Position numbers and translations under genes: made by a program. DNA of 64,000 bases. Source: Corythucha ciliata (lineage: Eukaryota; Arthropoda; Insecta; Hemiptera; Tingidae). This document shows positions 1 to 11,371 of the stretch, piece by piece (within the stretch, counting starts at the first letter, position 1; each line of letters opens with the position of its first letter). Where the stretch lies: assembly GCA_038030265.1 (NCBI GenBank), contig CM075941.1, positions 7,378,001 through 7,442,000 of the forward strand, in the 5' to 3' direction. The notes under the pieces are model-generated. The model was not told the origin of the DNA and did no database searches. It saw only the letters and a list, made by a program, of their open reading frames with translations.

Positions 1-650
1 AGGGATTACTTTTGACCCTGGGATGTCGTGGGAGGCTCACGGTTTGAATTTAGCATCCAAACTGAATACTGGTATTTACTTACTGAGGCTTTGTAACTTT
101 GTTGTCGTTTTATTTTGGGTGTATTTATCCTCATATGACTTACGGTGTTCTCTTGTGGGGCCATTCTACGGCGGCTTCCATGATTTTCAAGCTTCAAAGA
201 AGAGCAATTAGAATTCTATTGGGCCTGGGGCTTCTCGGCAGATTGCAGGCAGGGGTTTGTTGACTTAGGTCTCTTGACGCTACCTTGTGTTTGTATATAT
301 TATGCTGTGCAATACGTAAAAAAGAATTTGGATAGGTATGAGAGGGGCAATACGGTTCATAACTATGACACAAGAAATAGCAATAACCTAATTTCGAGAT
401 TTTGCCGTTTGACAAGATTGCAAAACATCACTGATTTTTTCGCACCCAAGTTTTTCAATTGCCTTCCGCCTGACGTGAGGGAGCTAAATATGGGGCCTTT
501 TAAGAAAAAAGTGAAACAAATGTTGGTAAAACGAGCGTTCTACTCTTTTGACGAGTTTCTCAATAGTGGTTTACTTCCATAACTCTTATCGAAGTTCATT
601 TGACGCATGTATACCATTTTTTGGTGTTTGCAGTGTAGAATAATAATAAT
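1..650 (+). pseudogene. 3' end of CR1/Jockey-like LINE (copy 1)
   Basis: This is the last part of a reverse-transcriptase ORF plus a short 3' UTR, cut by the window edge. The reading switches frame near 100-200 and again near 270, so it is dead. Recognisable pieces are the post-RT block (GITFDPGMSWEAH at the start) and a C-terminal block ending FYSFDEFLNSGLLP at about 580, typical of CR1/Jockey-type ORF2 tails. It matches 48075-48725 almost base for base; the one clear difference is a 2-base gap near 280. It ends in an AAT tract, as LINEs with microsatellite tails do. The exact clade is uncertain. Confidence 0.8.
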
Positions 651-743
651 TATTATTTCTGTATAATAATTATTATTATTATACAGATTCCTTATATGAT
701 TCCTTATAATTATTATTATTATTATTTTTTTTTTTTTTTTTTT
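638..743. repeat. AAT/ATT microsatellite and poly(T) junction
   Basis: An (AAT)n run that ends the plus-strand LINE passes into ATT repeats and then into a T run, which is the poly(A)+(AAT)n tail of a LINE on the minus strand. The two LINEs therefore meet tail to tail inside the microsatellite. The same arrangement occurs at 48715-48775 with a different minus-strand LINE. Confidence 0.85.
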
Positions 744-1121
744 AGAGGCTTCGACATCTTAGGTCATTAGCCTTTCCAAGGTAAGTGTTGCTATGTTTCT
801 TAAATAGAATAGACAAAGGTAGTACTATTTGCTCATTTCATAGTTTTAATTTGTACTAATTTCCCTTCTTCTCTCTCTCTCCCTCTTAGATTAGATTACT
901 CCATTATCCAGCATCCCTATCATGTTATGTATTACTGAATTTATTCATTCATACTATATTATTCTACTATGTAATTATCACAGATTTTTATTGGTATCAC
1001 TGCGTTTCAATAATTAGATTTCTTTAAAATTGAATTTTCAGAGCATTTGGACGGTGCCCACTTGACTAGAAGACTATCACAGAATTTCATAACTATACAT
1101 AATTCATACTAGTGCTCCTTC

Positions 1122-2120
1122 CTATATCAATTTTATTATTTCTGTTATTTTGAGAAAATCAATTAATTTTTTATGATTGCAAGTTTTGCCTAATAGGTCG
1201 GCATAATTTGGCATGGATTCCGAAAAACAACGCCTTCTCTGTTCATTGAACCTCGGGCAATCCGTAATGAGATGTCTTAGAGTTAACAAACTATTACAGT
1301 GTACGCAAGCTGGCCTCCGGGAATTCGTAAAATGGTAATCATGGGTTGCCCTACAGTGCCCTGTCTGCAACCTTACGATTTTCACGGCTTCATTTCTGGT
1401 CAGGTGAGTAAAACTTTGCTTATCGGTTACTCTTGTAATAATTTCTCGAAGCTGAGTGTTAGCATAATTCCAGTCTCCCTGCCATTTTCCCCAAATCACC
1501 TTCTTAACCCAATTTTTCGCATTCAATGCCCCAACTTTGAATTGCGTTCTATCGGCCCTCGTGCCTGCCGCCATACCTGCCAGCCGGTCAGCCTGCTCGT
1601 TGCCAGCTATGCCGACATGGCTAGGCACCCACATGAACCTCACTTCCTTCCCCTGTCCGTTCAATTTATTTATCATTCCGAGTATTTTATTAATCAGATC
1701 ATCACGGGAGAATTTGTTTCTTAACCCTAACAATGAACTTAGTGAATCGCTAAGTATCATAATCTTGCTTTGAAGTTTATTGTAAAAATACGCCAAGGCA
1801 TGATAGATTCCGTATAACTCTGCAGTGTAGATGGATGAAAAAGGAGGCAATGTATTAGAATGTTGTTCATCTGCCGAAATATAGTATGCGTATCCCACCC
1901 CGTCATTTGTTTTGGAACCATCAGTGTATATGAATTCATATCCTTCGAGTTCGTACTTGTCGATTGCTTGTCTGAATAACTTTACAAAAGCGCTTGGAGG
2001 CAGAGCTTTCTTCTCATACTTTTGCAGAGTGAGGTCAATTCTTATTGATGGGTATTTCCAAGGGTATGTGTCCTTTTTAATTTTAAACACTCTTGGTAGG
2101 GTTAACCCATATTTTGCCAT
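1122..2120 (-). pseudogene. LINE ORF2 C-terminus: RNase H domain
   Basis: This segment of 332 codons holds the linker after the RT and a ribonuclease H domain that would degrade the RNA of the RNA/cDNA hybrid during retrotransposition. The catalytic set is visible: FIYTDGSK (Asp), YTAELYGIYHAL (Glu), MILSDSLSSL (Asp) and WVPSHVGIAGNEQADRLA (His and Asp). A C-terminal zinc-like cluster follows (CVHCNSLLTLRHLITDC), usual in I/R1-type elements. It is separated from the RT part by a frameshift near 2100, so the ORF2 is broken although this domain looks intact. Confidence 0.85.
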
Positions 2121-3180
2121 GATTTCTTGAAGCCTTACTGGATAGGGCCTGGTTCTTGTATTCCTCCACTTGTCTGTTGTTGTTGAACATGGCTTCGTAC
2201 AGAAAGTGACGTGGATTTCTTTTTATTCGCAAGGCGGAATTCATGCTAACAACTATTCTGTGATAAAGCGGTGGTAAGTGGTTGGAGAGCACATATAGGT
2301 CTTTTATTGGCGTCGCTCTGAAAGCTCCGATAGAGATTCTTAGGCCCAAGTTGTAAATCTTATTTAGTGGTTCAAGCCACGACTTCCTTGTCGATCCGTA
2401 AATGGTAGACCCGTAGTCAATCTTTGCCCTTATCAAACTGTCAAATATTCTCAGTAGCATGTCTTTATCTGCTCCCCATTTGTGACTTGAAATCATTTTT
2501 AACAACTGGATGAACCTCTGACATTTAGTTGCAGTCTCTGTTATGTGCTTCCTCCATCGCATTTCTTTGTCTAACCAAAGACCTAAGAACTTATGTTCTT
2601 CCTTATATTGAATTGCTGCATTACGCAGATGTAGACGTGGCTCATTGTGGTGAGTCCTCAATCTGCAGAAGTGCATAGCTACTGTTTTTTCCTCTGAAAA
2701 GAGGAGGCCAGAAAAAGCTGCATTTTCGACCAACTGGTCTATAGCCACTTGTAGAATTCCATCGCTTGAACAGCTATTTGGATGCCTGATAAATATAGCC
2801 AGATCGTCCGCATACATTGACGCATGCACTTGCTGTGGAATATTTTCAGTTAATTTATTAACAGCTATCAAAAATATAGTTACGCTAAGCACAGAATCCT
2901 GCGGTATACCGTTTTCCTGTGGAAACGTAGCAGAGTATGTGTTAACCAACTCTCACCAGAAATTCACGGGAGCTCAGAAAACTCTGAACCACTCGTGGAA
3001 GAGTACCTTTAAGTCCCCACTCGCTTAATTGATTTAAAACATTCGACCGGAACACTTTGTCGAAAGCATTTTTTATGTCAAAAAATACTCCCGTAACATG
3101 ACTTCTGTCTAAAAACGCATCTTGCACAAACTGCTCAAGATAAACCAGCTGATCTTCCGTGGAATATCCAGGACGAAAGC
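2083..3180 (-). pseudogene. LINE ORF2 fragment: reverse transcriptase
   Basis: Reverse transcriptase fingers and palm of the same element. Visible motifs are GVFFDIKNAFDKVF (motif A Asp), NGIPQDSVLSVTIF (motif B), SMYADDLAIF (catalytic YADD) and KFLGLWLDKEMRWRKH. Motif B normally reads PQGS; here it is PQDS, and copy B has the same change. A frameshift lies near 2945 and another near 2100. The N-terminal RT, the linker and the endonuclease are missing because the element is cut at 3180. Confidence 0.85.
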
Positions 3181-3300
3181 GGTATTATTACCACACATTT
3201 CCCCACCCCTTGAGACAGAGAGTATAAAGAGCCCGTCGGAGCTCGAGAGAGAGATTCGGGTTCGAGAAACGAGACTAGAAAGACTCGGGAAAGAGAAACC

Positions 3301-3505
3301 GTGAGTACAAGTCGGTCTAGAAGAGTCAAGTGTCGTAACGTTTCTAGTGGTGATTGACACCAGAGCCGTTTTGGTGGTCACCGTATTGTTGTCCGTGTCA
3401 AAGAGAGATCGTGAGCACAAGTCGATCTAGAAGAGTCAAGTGTCGTAACGTTTCTAGTGGTGATTGACACCAGTGCCGTTTTGGTGGTCACCGCGTCGTG
3501 GTGGG
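3301..3505 (+). repeat. Two-copy 110-bp tandem repeat
   Basis: Units start at 3301 and 3411 (GTGAGTACAAGTCGGTCTAG and GTGAGCACAAGTCGATCTAG) and stay nearly identical for about 95 bases. They lie just downstream of the TATA box of the LTR-like segment. Confidence 0.85.
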
Positions 3506-3540
3506 TGAGCTACGTCACACTCCGTAAGTCAGAATATCGT

Positions 3541-3780
3541 CATCCGTCGTCATCATTGTTGTCATCAGCCCACTCAAAGGTTGAGGTCAGACCCCGTCGT
3601 CATCCGTCGTCACCATTGTTGTCACCAGCCTACTCAAAGGTTGAGGTCAGACCCCGTCGTCATCCGTCGTCATCATTGTTGTCACCAGCCTATTCAAAGG
3701 TTGAGGTTAGACCCTGTTGTCATCCGTCGTCACCGTTTTGGCCACCGGCCTACCCGAGTTGAAGTCCACCACGTCGTCTT
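3541..3780 (+). repeat. 60-bp minisatellite, about four units
   Basis: Four units start at 3541, 3601, 3661 and 3721, each opening CATCCGTCGTCA. The first three are close copies; the fourth diverges in its second half. Because 60 is divisible by three the units stay open in more than one frame, but I see no reason to call this coding. Confidence 0.9.
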
Positions 3781-4198
3781 CCGTCGCCATCGGTCAAGTC
3801 ACCGGTGTCTCGAAAATCGTCACTAACATCTCCCCTTCGAAACAAACTCGTGAGTCTCAACGTCTATTCCTTTACAAATCATCATTTCGTTTTTTTTATT
3901 CCCTCCTCTCCGAAATAACCACTAAATTCGGTTCATATAAACCAACCCTCAAGAGATCATTAGAATATTATTGCGGTCCCCAAGTTTTCTATTTGTGCAT
4001 ACATAGAGTTTAAGTTATAAATTCCTTCAAGTTTCGAATAAAATAAACCACATTTTTTCTTTAAAGAGAAAAGAAAGTAAATTTGCTTAATATCTTCTTT
4101 TTTTTTAAACAAAACACTACCTATTCCTGAAGACTCCTGGACTCTCCGATCTCGATAAAAAGGTAACTCCTAACGGAGCGTGTGACAGACCATCAGGG

Positions 4199-4690
4199 TC
4201 ACACTTTGAAGTTATTGATAAAATACGCCAAGGCATGATAGATTCCGTATAACTCTGCAGTGTAGATGGATGAAAAAGGAGGCAATGTATTAGAATGTTG
4301 TGCATCTGCCGAAATATAGTATGCGTATCCCACCCCGTCATTTGTTTTGGAACCATCAGTGTATATGAATTCATATCCTTCGAGTTCGTACTTTTCGATT
4401 GCTTGCCTGAATAACTTTACAAAAGCGCTTGGAGGCAGAGCTTTCTTCTCATACTTTTGCAGAGTGAGGTCAATTCTTATTGATGTGTATTTCCAAGGGT
4501 ATGTGTCCTTTTTAATTTTAAACACTCTTGGTAGGGTTAACCCATATTTTGCCATGATTTCTTGAAGCCTTACTGGATAGGGCCTGGTTCTTGTATTCCT
4601 CCACGAGTACTCCACTTGTCTGTTGTTGTTGAACAGGGCTTCGTACAGAAAGTGACGTGGATTTCTTTTTATTCGCAAGGCGGAATTCAT
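4199..4690 (-). pseudogene. LINE linker and start of RNase H (copy B)
   Basis: Contains the RT-RNase H linker and the first RNase H motifs, IYTDGSK (Asp) and YTAELYGIYHAL (Glu). It ends a few residues later where the copy breaks into the LTR-like segment, so the later Asp and His residues are absent and the domain cannot work. It is separated from the RT part by frame changes at 4700-5010. Confidence 0.8.
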
Positions 4691-5680
4691 GCTAACAACT
4701 ATTCTGTATAAAGCGGTGGTAAGTGGTTGGAGAGCACATATAGGTCTTTTATTGGCGTCGCTCTGAAAGCTCCGATAGAGATTCTTAGGCCCAAGTTGTA
4801 AATCTTATTTAGTGGTCAAGCCACGACTTCCTTGTCGATCCCGTAGTCAATCTTTGCCCTTATCAAACTGTCAAATATTCTCAGTAGCATGTCTTTATCT
4901 GCTCCCCATTTGTGACTTGAAATCATTTTTAACAACTGCATGAACCTCTGACATTTAGTTGCAGTCTCTGTTATGTGCTTCCTCCATCGCATTTCTTTGT
5001 CTAACCAAAGACCTAAGAACTATGTTCTTCCTTATATTGAATTGCTGCATTATGCAGATGTAGACGTGGCTCATTGTGGTGAGTCCTCAATCTGCAGAAG
5101 TGCATAGCTACTGTTTTTTCCTCTGAAAAGAGGAGGCCAGAAAAAGCTGCATTTTCGACCAACTGGTCTATAGCCACTTGTAGAATTCCATCGCTTGAAC
5201 AGCTATTTGGATGCCTGATAAATATAGCCAGATCGTCCGCATACATTGACGCATGCACTTGCTGTGGAATATTTTCAGTTAATTTATTAACAGCTATCAA
5301 AAATATAGTTACGCTAAGCACAGAATCCTGCGGTATACCGTTTTCCTGTGGAAACGTAGCAGAGTATGTGTTACCAACTCTCACCAGAAATTCACGGGAG
5401 CTCAGAAAACTCTGAACCACTCGTGGAAGAGTACCTTTAAGTCCCCACTCGCTTAATTGATTTAAAACATTCGACCGGAACACTTTGTCGAAAGCATTTT
5501 TTATGTCAAAAAATACTCCCGTAACATGACTTCTGTCTAAAAACGCATCTTGCACAAACTGCTCAAGATAAACCAGCTGATCTTCCGTGGAATATCCAGG
5601 ACGAAAGCCAGTTTGGTGCCTGTTGATGAGATTATTTTTTTCGAGAACCCTAACTAATCTATAATTAACCATACTCTTGT
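4204..5680 (-). mobile_element. I-like LINE fragment, copy B
   Basis: This is a second copy of the LINE at 744-3180, on the same strand, running from the middle of RNase H (4204) through the RT to about 5680. The overlap with copy A is 4204-5608. It extends about 70 bases further toward the 5' side than copy A (HQTGFRPGYSTEDQLVYLE is complete here) and lacks the RNase H C-terminus and 3' tail. Both ends are abrupt. Confidence 0.8.
5013..5672 (-). pseudogene. LINE reverse transcriptase fragment (copy B)
   Basis: Reverse transcriptase from GFRPGYSTEDQLVYLE through FFDIKNAFDKVF, NGIPQDSVLSVTIF and SMYADDLAIF. The PQDS variant in place of PQGS is shared with copy A. A 1-base loss near 5022 ends the frame. 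The continuing RT C-terminus (4700-5012) is present but out of frame with several small deletions, so the unit is dead. Confidence 0.8.
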
Positions 5681-6316
5681 GGTACTTTAGTACCCTCTGC
5701 TCCGTTTTTATTCTCTTTTGACTCGGGGCACGTTAAGCGAGAGGAGGAAAACTGGGGAAAAATAAAATAAATCGAAAAAATTGAAACGCAAAATTTATTC
5801 CTATAATTATATTAAAAGAACTTAAAAACTATCTGGATGAGGACGGAAACTCTGCGGGAAGGGAGGGTTTAAAGACAGAAAAGGGGGGGGGGGGTAACTG
5901 TTCGCATCAAGTACTCACGCCGGGTCGACGTGCAAAAGGGCGCCGGGTCAACAGGCCGTGATGTCGTTTGTCGGAGACGGGGAACGGGAGGCGAGTAGAC
6001 TGAGGCGGTTGACGTGACGACGTGAGAGACGAGTCACGTGAAGACGAGTTGACGAGAGAACGAATCGATAGAGAAGGTGACGTGAAGGCGGTTGACGTAA
6101 AGACGAGTCAACGTGAAGACGAGACGACGAGAGTACGAATCGATATGAAGACGAGTTGACGAGAAGGCGGTTGACGTGAAGACGAGTCAACGTGAAGACT
6201 AGTAGACGTAAAGACGGGGAGGCTTAACCACGAGAAGCCTCGACGACGAGGTGTCACCACACTGATGCGAATGGGGCCGCGGAGGCCGTGCTCAACTGAC
6301 TGTTTAACGTAAACTT
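5681..6316. repeat. Low-complexity region with GACG-rich minisatellite
   Basis: No gene is visible. From about 5990 to 6220 there are irregular repeats built from GTTGACGTGAAGACGAG and GAGTCAACGTGAAGACGAG, plus a G run at 5884-5893. The TCAACGTGAAGACGAG blocks recur at roughly 30-80 base spacing. It may be the leader of another LTR element running into the gap at 6317. Nothing else is recognised. Confidence 0.55.
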
Positions 6317-6816
6317 NNNNNNNNNNNNNNNNNNNNNNNNNNNNNNNNNNNNNNNNNNNNNNNNNNNNNNNNNNNNNNNNNNNNNNNNNNNNNNNNNNNN
6401 NNNNNNNNNNNNNNNNNNNNNNNNNNNNNNNNNNNNNNNNNNNNNNNNNNNNNNNNNNNNNNNNNNNNNNNNNNNNNNNNNNNNNNNNNNNNNNNNNNNN
6501 NNNNNNNNNNNNNNNNNNNNNNNNNNNNNNNNNNNNNNNNNNNNNNNNNNNNNNNNNNNNNNNNNNNNNNNNNNNNNNNNNNNNNNNNNNNNNNNNNNNN
6601 NNNNNNNNNNNNNNNNNNNNNNNNNNNNNNNNNNNNNNNNNNNNNNNNNNNNNNNNNNNNNNNNNNNNNNNNNNNNNNNNNNNNNNNNNNNNNNNNNNNN
6701 NNNNNNNNNNNNNNNNNNNNNNNNNNNNNNNNNNNNNNNNNNNNNNNNNNNNNNNNNNNNNNNNNNNNNNNNNNNNNNNNNNNNNNNNNNNNNNNNNNNN
6801 NNNNNNNNNNNNNNNN
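6317..6816. other. Assembly gap (500 N)
   Basis: Exactly 500 unresolved bases, a conventional placeholder length, so the true distance is unknown. Apparent open frames across it are meaningless. Confidence 1.
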
Positions 6817-7695
6817 AGGAGGACAACCGCCAATCATCACAAACAACCAGAGGAAAGAAGATCAAGATTCGGTAGACGAATAAGAGAACCAGTTCGTTTA
6901 AATTTGTAACGCGTTTGGAATTATTTTATTATTTTCTTTTTTCAAATATTTTATTATTGTTAAACCAGGGGAGATGTTGGTGTGTTGCTATGTTACAAAA
7001 AAAGACTACTACACAAATGAGTAGGTTATCGAAGCGGGTGTATAAAAATACAATCTCACTGCTCGTATGCCGATTATTTTACTTTAATTTATTTTATTAT
7101 TTGCATAAAAACAAAGTCATAGCAAGGCGAGTTGGCTTCAAAAGCGCGAAATTTGTTTTGGTTAGTCAAACCCACGTAACTTGGTTTTTTCAGACAGGTT
7201 CAGCCCGGAAAATTGGGTTTAAACGAGCCAACTCCGCGAATTCCCATTTTGAAGAAGTCGAACTCACGAAAATTGCAGCCAAGCTTCAAAACCCAGCGAA
7301 CCTCGCCGCGACAATATAACGAAAGTTGCTTTTAATGACCGCGGTGTCGTTTTATTCGTGTGAGTGACCCCAAACTCTAGGGAATATATTATGTTGGGGA
7401 GAAAATGTTCAGAAACTAGTGTACCAAAGTGACTCAATATTCGATTCAAGTAAAGGTGACCTTCACTTACCGGATTTAGAAAGAAATGTTCCTGGAAAAC
7501 TTCCCTAGACAACCAAACCGACTCTGTTTCATTTTTCATTTTCATCATTTTGTTCCCCCTCAGTTGGTGCCAAAAAAGGGGCCTGCGGTAAAAAGAAACA
7601 CGATTTTATGATTTTGACTTTCTATACCACGGCCTAAATGTCATTCATAATTGATTGATATCGTTCTAACTTATGAGGTTGACTCGATTGTTGCA
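6817..7695. other. Unassigned sequence
   Basis: No convincing gene. Short open frames exist (for example plus strand 6915-7319) but show no domain or compositional bias I trust. Confidence 0.6.
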
Positions 7696-7746
7696 TGAAT
7701 GAAATGCACTTTTCCCGACAGGCTGCTGTCGGAACAAATTTTTTTT
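7696..7746 (-). repeat. Short copy of a foldback-element terminus
   Basis: Read on the minus strand, AAAAATTTGTTCCGACAGCA followed by a GTGCATTTCATT block resembles the outer ends of the foldback at 15545-17985 (AAAATTTCGCTCCGGCAGCT, then the same GTGCATTTCATT). Only about 50 bases match. Confidence 0.45.
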
Positions 7747-7959
7747 TATTCTACAAGTTTTTTTTTGACACCGAAGTTTTTTTAAGTTCTCATCCATAGT
7801 TTGACCAAACTATTATGATCAGTTTCATTTATGATTTCCGACTTTGTTACAGTCTCAGAAGCCTAGACTCGTAGACCCTTCCTCACATACCCCTCATCCT
7901 CTTTCGTTTACCTCCGCGTCATTGATTTTCCTCTCGCTGGTAAGTTCCTCTTCTTTTGA

Positions 7960-8400
7960 ATGAGCATTCCGCCAAGCAGGGGGTATGTTGAAGAATCAAT
8001 TAGCGGGCAGTCAAACATGTTCTTTTCGTCCCGTCGATTGCCCCTTGAACCCTTTATTTCTGGTGTTGTTTTTCCCCAGCTCGTCCCTTTCCTCTTCATT
8101 CAGTACTATCTCGTCCTCGCAAGCCTCACCGCTACCGAACCCACTCTCCGCCGAAACCTCAAATCCAAGTACCACACTGAAGTAACTTAACTAGTAACTC
8201 ACAATAAAAGTGTGCCGCCTCGTCCGCGATCTGTGATTTTTACGTCGACCGCGTCTCCCCTACCCCCCGGCCGGGTGATCGACGCCACCGCAGCATACAA
8301 GGTATTTCGGTAATTCGAGCTACTTCAAGTGTGTCCTCTCTCTGGTACTCCCCTCGCTCCCCTCCACATAAGTCAAACCGCTCATCCCCCCAACACCTAC
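7960..8400 (+). repeat. Dispersed repeat, copy 1 (partner at 20035)
   Basis: About 300 bases from TTGAAGAATCAATTAGCGGG to CCCCCGGCCGGGTGATCGAC match 20040-20333 at high identity, with further matching after a gap (8331-8390 against 20338-20400). It contains AATAAA at 8202. It has no A/B box or coding motif that I can identify. It may be part of an LTR or a SINE-like unit; unclassified. Confidence 0.75.
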
Positions 8401-8425
8401 ATAAGATAAACAAATTAAAAATGAA

Positions 8426-8476
8426 TACTGGACCTTTTGCAAGGTGAGCCGATTTTTTTCGGATAATTTGACTAGA
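8426..8476. repeat. 50-bp sequence shared inverted with 33439-33488
   Basis: The block ACTGGACCTTTTGCAAGGTR ... GGATAATTTGACTAGAC recurs in reverse complement at 33439-33488. It is probably the end of a small dispersed element. Confidence 0.6.
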
Positions 8477-8477
8477 C

Positions 8478-10202
8478 TATTCTGCCATGTACTTATTTCC
8501 TTTCTGAAGGCTGATAAATTGTCTGTGGGTGACAAAATACTACCAGATTAACCTTCTTGCAGACCTGAATTGAGTCGTCGTCATTCGTAAGAGAGTAAAT
8601 ATGATTCATTATTTTCTTGTTCCAGTTATATATTTCATCATTAGAATTTGACTCATAATTAAGCCTCAGATGACTTCTTAATATTACAAGAAGTGATTCT
8701 GATATCAAATTTTCGCGCCACCCCAATTGCGCATCACTCGGCTAAGCCCTTCCCCTCTTCCATAGAAATGATATTAATTTCACTTAAGTAATCCCCTAAC
8801 TAGACTGTCGGCGAGGAAATAACGGAGAAAATCTATGTATCGATCCACGTCCATTAATCATTTGAAGACAGAGAGTTGTGATTGATGATTGGATGGTACA
8901 CAGAGGAGTGGACAAGAGTTACATGTTAGCTCCATGAAATTGAATTTTACAGTGCAATAATATACCCCCACGCCCACTCACACAAACATTAGACATCTTG
9001 GAGGACTACTCTCATTTGAGCCGATTGTGGCCCAATGAGCCGATTGTGGCCATTGTGTGGTTGTAAATTCTTACAACACAGAATGAACATGGTGTTAGAT
9101 GTAGTGGGGTGGTCATGCGATGGAACTTATTTCGAGAGTTGCTGCGCGGCAAGTGTTGCAGTGGGAACAAGGCACTTGTAATCAGCGACGACCTTAACCA
9201 GCAGTTTGAAAGGAACTCGAATAGATTCATGTGGTTGACCATGTGGAAGAGCCAGTGATCAGCTCAGTGTTCAGTCTGAGTGAGCGAGAAATAGCAGTTC
9301 CAGCATCTATTATTATTATAATATGTAGTTGCAATCAACTACACAAATTATCAACAAAAAGCTTTATCGAATAAAAGCTTACTATCTATTGGAAAAATTG
9401 CTCCAGCCCGGCCCTCTCGTTGAAGCCCTCCCTCCTCTACCGTGAAATAATTAATTTATCTCTCCCAACCAGGGAAAACAGTTTTAAAGTGTTACGAGAG
9501 TGGAAAACAAGTTTATTTCATTTTGTTCATCCATGTTACAGTTTTCCAAACATGATAATGAATTATTTAGATGAGGTAGGGTGCAGTTCAGTCTGGAAGT
9601 ATGATAGACTAAACACCGCTTGACCGCTCGGTCTTGAAGTGGGGGTGCAAAACTTTTCCCGACAATCGTCCAAGTAATAATTACTTTACTTTCTTATTCT
9701 ACACCAAAATAAAGCTTCAAACCTAATACTACAACGCAGTATTTAGCTACTCGTTTCATTCCCACCGTGTTCACATTAAATTTCAACTCCAGTCATTACA
9801 ATGCTAATTACCCACACCTCGCCAGACGCAAAGCTCTCTGTACGCTGCTGAACAAAATAATCCCGGCTAATGAGATTTTTCTTTAAATGGGTCAACCTCA
9901 GGAAATACCTCTGAGAATGGAAGAGAAAACTAATAGTTTTAATTGTAGAAGAAGAAATTTCGCTTTCATGACAAAAAAAAAGGTGAACAAGAGACGAAAT
10001 GTCTTGTTGGATCATTTTATATACCTAAACCTACTTAAAAGTAAGGTTTACACCAAAAACATGTTTAAAATAAAATAACAATGAATTTCATAGGTATACC
10101 TAAACAACTAATCGAACATTAAACAAACGTGAAATTATAATTATCTGATTATCCTCCTGCGAATCAAAGAGCAATAATGATTTCTCTCGCATGCATTGCT
10201 TA
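8478..10202. other. Unassigned intergenic sequence
   Basis: No gene or clear element. The only pattern is a short tandem at 9016-9055 (GAGCCGATTGTGGCC twice). Confidence 0.6.
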
Positions 10203-11044
10203 TACGAGGCGCGTCAGAACTTTACGGCATCCTTTTGCAGGCTTATTCCTGACCTGAAAATATTACGATTTGACGAAATAAACGTTGATCAAAAACAATT
10301 TCCCACAAAGATACGGACGTTTTTGTATTTTGGAAAATTTGAACGATTTTTCCGGGAAAAGTTCAATTTCTGGACTTTTACTTGTCCAACATGCATTTAT
10401 GACATTTCCGGAAACTTCATGAAAATTCCCATAGGATGCAACCATTTTCATTTTACATAATTGACTTTAAGACTGACAGTCGGCAATCTAAGCGGGTCGT
10501 AATTATCCTGTATTACAAGCTGCCCACTAAACGCTTAATGATTTCAACCCTCTTGTTTTTGGCTTGGAAACTCCAATTTCACCAAAAGTTGCCCCATTCA
10601 ATACGCTTCAAATTTATGTATTGCAATTTGTGGAATGCTGCGTAGAATTAGAGTTAATTCACTTTTAATACAAAAATGCACTAAAATCATGCATACGTGA
10701 CTGACAGTTCACACTTCCCATTTCTTCACTTTAGAAGTTTCAGCCGGCCAAACGCGGTCGCAATGTCTTTTTTTGTGTATTTAGGTAACAAACAAAAGAG
10801 AAAAAAACCTTCTGAACTAAAAATATCGAATCACTTTTTTTCTGAACCTTCCATGTTCAATTTTGTTAATTTAGTGAGACTTTTTGTTTAATTTTATCTA
10901 TTGCTCAACAAAAATGGTCCTTTACTCTTTCTATGAGCAAGCCTACATGTACTTTACATGGTGTAAAGCACGCCAATGCTTTTGGGAATTGTACTCCTGT
11001 AGGGCGTCTGTACCACGAAGCATTTTCAAATCGACAGTTGTTAC

Positions 11045-11056
11045 ACACCGAAGTGT
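11045..11056. repeat. Left 12-bp target-site duplication of the Penelope-like insertion
   Basis: ACACCGAAGTGT here and again at 13884-13895 bracket the inverted Penelope-like pair. On the left about 36 extra bases lie between the repeat and the part shared by both copies. Confidence 0.7.
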
Positions 11057-11151
11057 CCCGATGGTGTGAGCGGTGTTGTGGAGTTACGAATTAATCGCAA
11101 AAAGATGGTTGTCCTCTCCACTTTATTTTTATTTTCTTTTTCGCAAAGCGC

Positions 11152-11177
11152 TTTCAACACATTGGTGTCATCCTCAG
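11152..11177 (-). ncRNA. Hammerhead-like core, minus copy
   Basis: On the minus strand CTGAGGA is followed by a short ACAC/GTGT stem and GAAA, the CUGANGA - stem II - GAAA order of a hammerhead ribozyme. Stems I and III with a UH cleavage site are not convincing, so it may be a relic. Confidence 0.4.
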
Positions 11178-11371
11178 TGCGCACCTGAACAGGGATTACA
11201 AGATATATCACAAACGAACTTAAAATGCTAAAATCACAGCTCTAAATGACTAGTCTTATAGGTATTGATAATTATATGTATAAAGTTTGGTAACTTACGT
11301 CTGCGGTAAACAAAATTACTTCAATATAATAATGTCCCCTTTGGGACAGTGGTCAAGCTCTACTAAACCTT

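Larger units (their letters stand above)
744..3180 (-). mobile_element. I-like LINE, 5'-truncated copy A
   Basis: The minus strand carries, from 3' tail upward, a conserved terminal block (744-790, like those at 54055 and 48776), about 330 bases of 3' UTR, an RNase H domain and a reverse transcriptase. It stops abruptly at 3180 inside the RT N-terminal region, where an unrelated LTR-like segment begins. It shares more than 95% identity by eye with copy B (4204-5608 here matches 1778-3180). RNase H plus APE-type LINE architecture and an (AAT)n tail point to the I clade or a close relative. Confidence 0.8.
3181..4203 (+). other. LTR- or leader-like segment between two LINE copies
   Basis: This kilobase interrupts or separates LINE copies A and B and encodes nothing I recognise. 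It has a TATAAAG box at 3223, purine-rich GAGA-type sequence after it, two kinds of tandem repeat (3301-3505 and 3541-3780) and an AATAAA signal at 4037. This looks like the promoter and untranslated leader of an LTR retrotransposon, or a solo LTR, but I could not find TG...CA ends or a target duplication. The assignment is inference. Confidence 0.4.

Noticed and set aside
1299..1724. Plus-strand ORFs inside LINE RNase H and RT regions
   Set aside because: Antisense shadows of the minus-strand LINE ORF2.
3541..3780. CRISPR-like array
   Set aside because: Units are head-to-tail without unique spacers and the genome is eukaryotic; a minisatellite.
3457..3826. Arg/Ser/His-rich repeat protein in the 60-bp array
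   Set aside because: Open only because the unit length is divisible by three; several frames are equally open.
6108..6865. Long open frames spanning the first N gap
   Set aside because: They consist almost wholly of unknown bases; no protein can be inferred.
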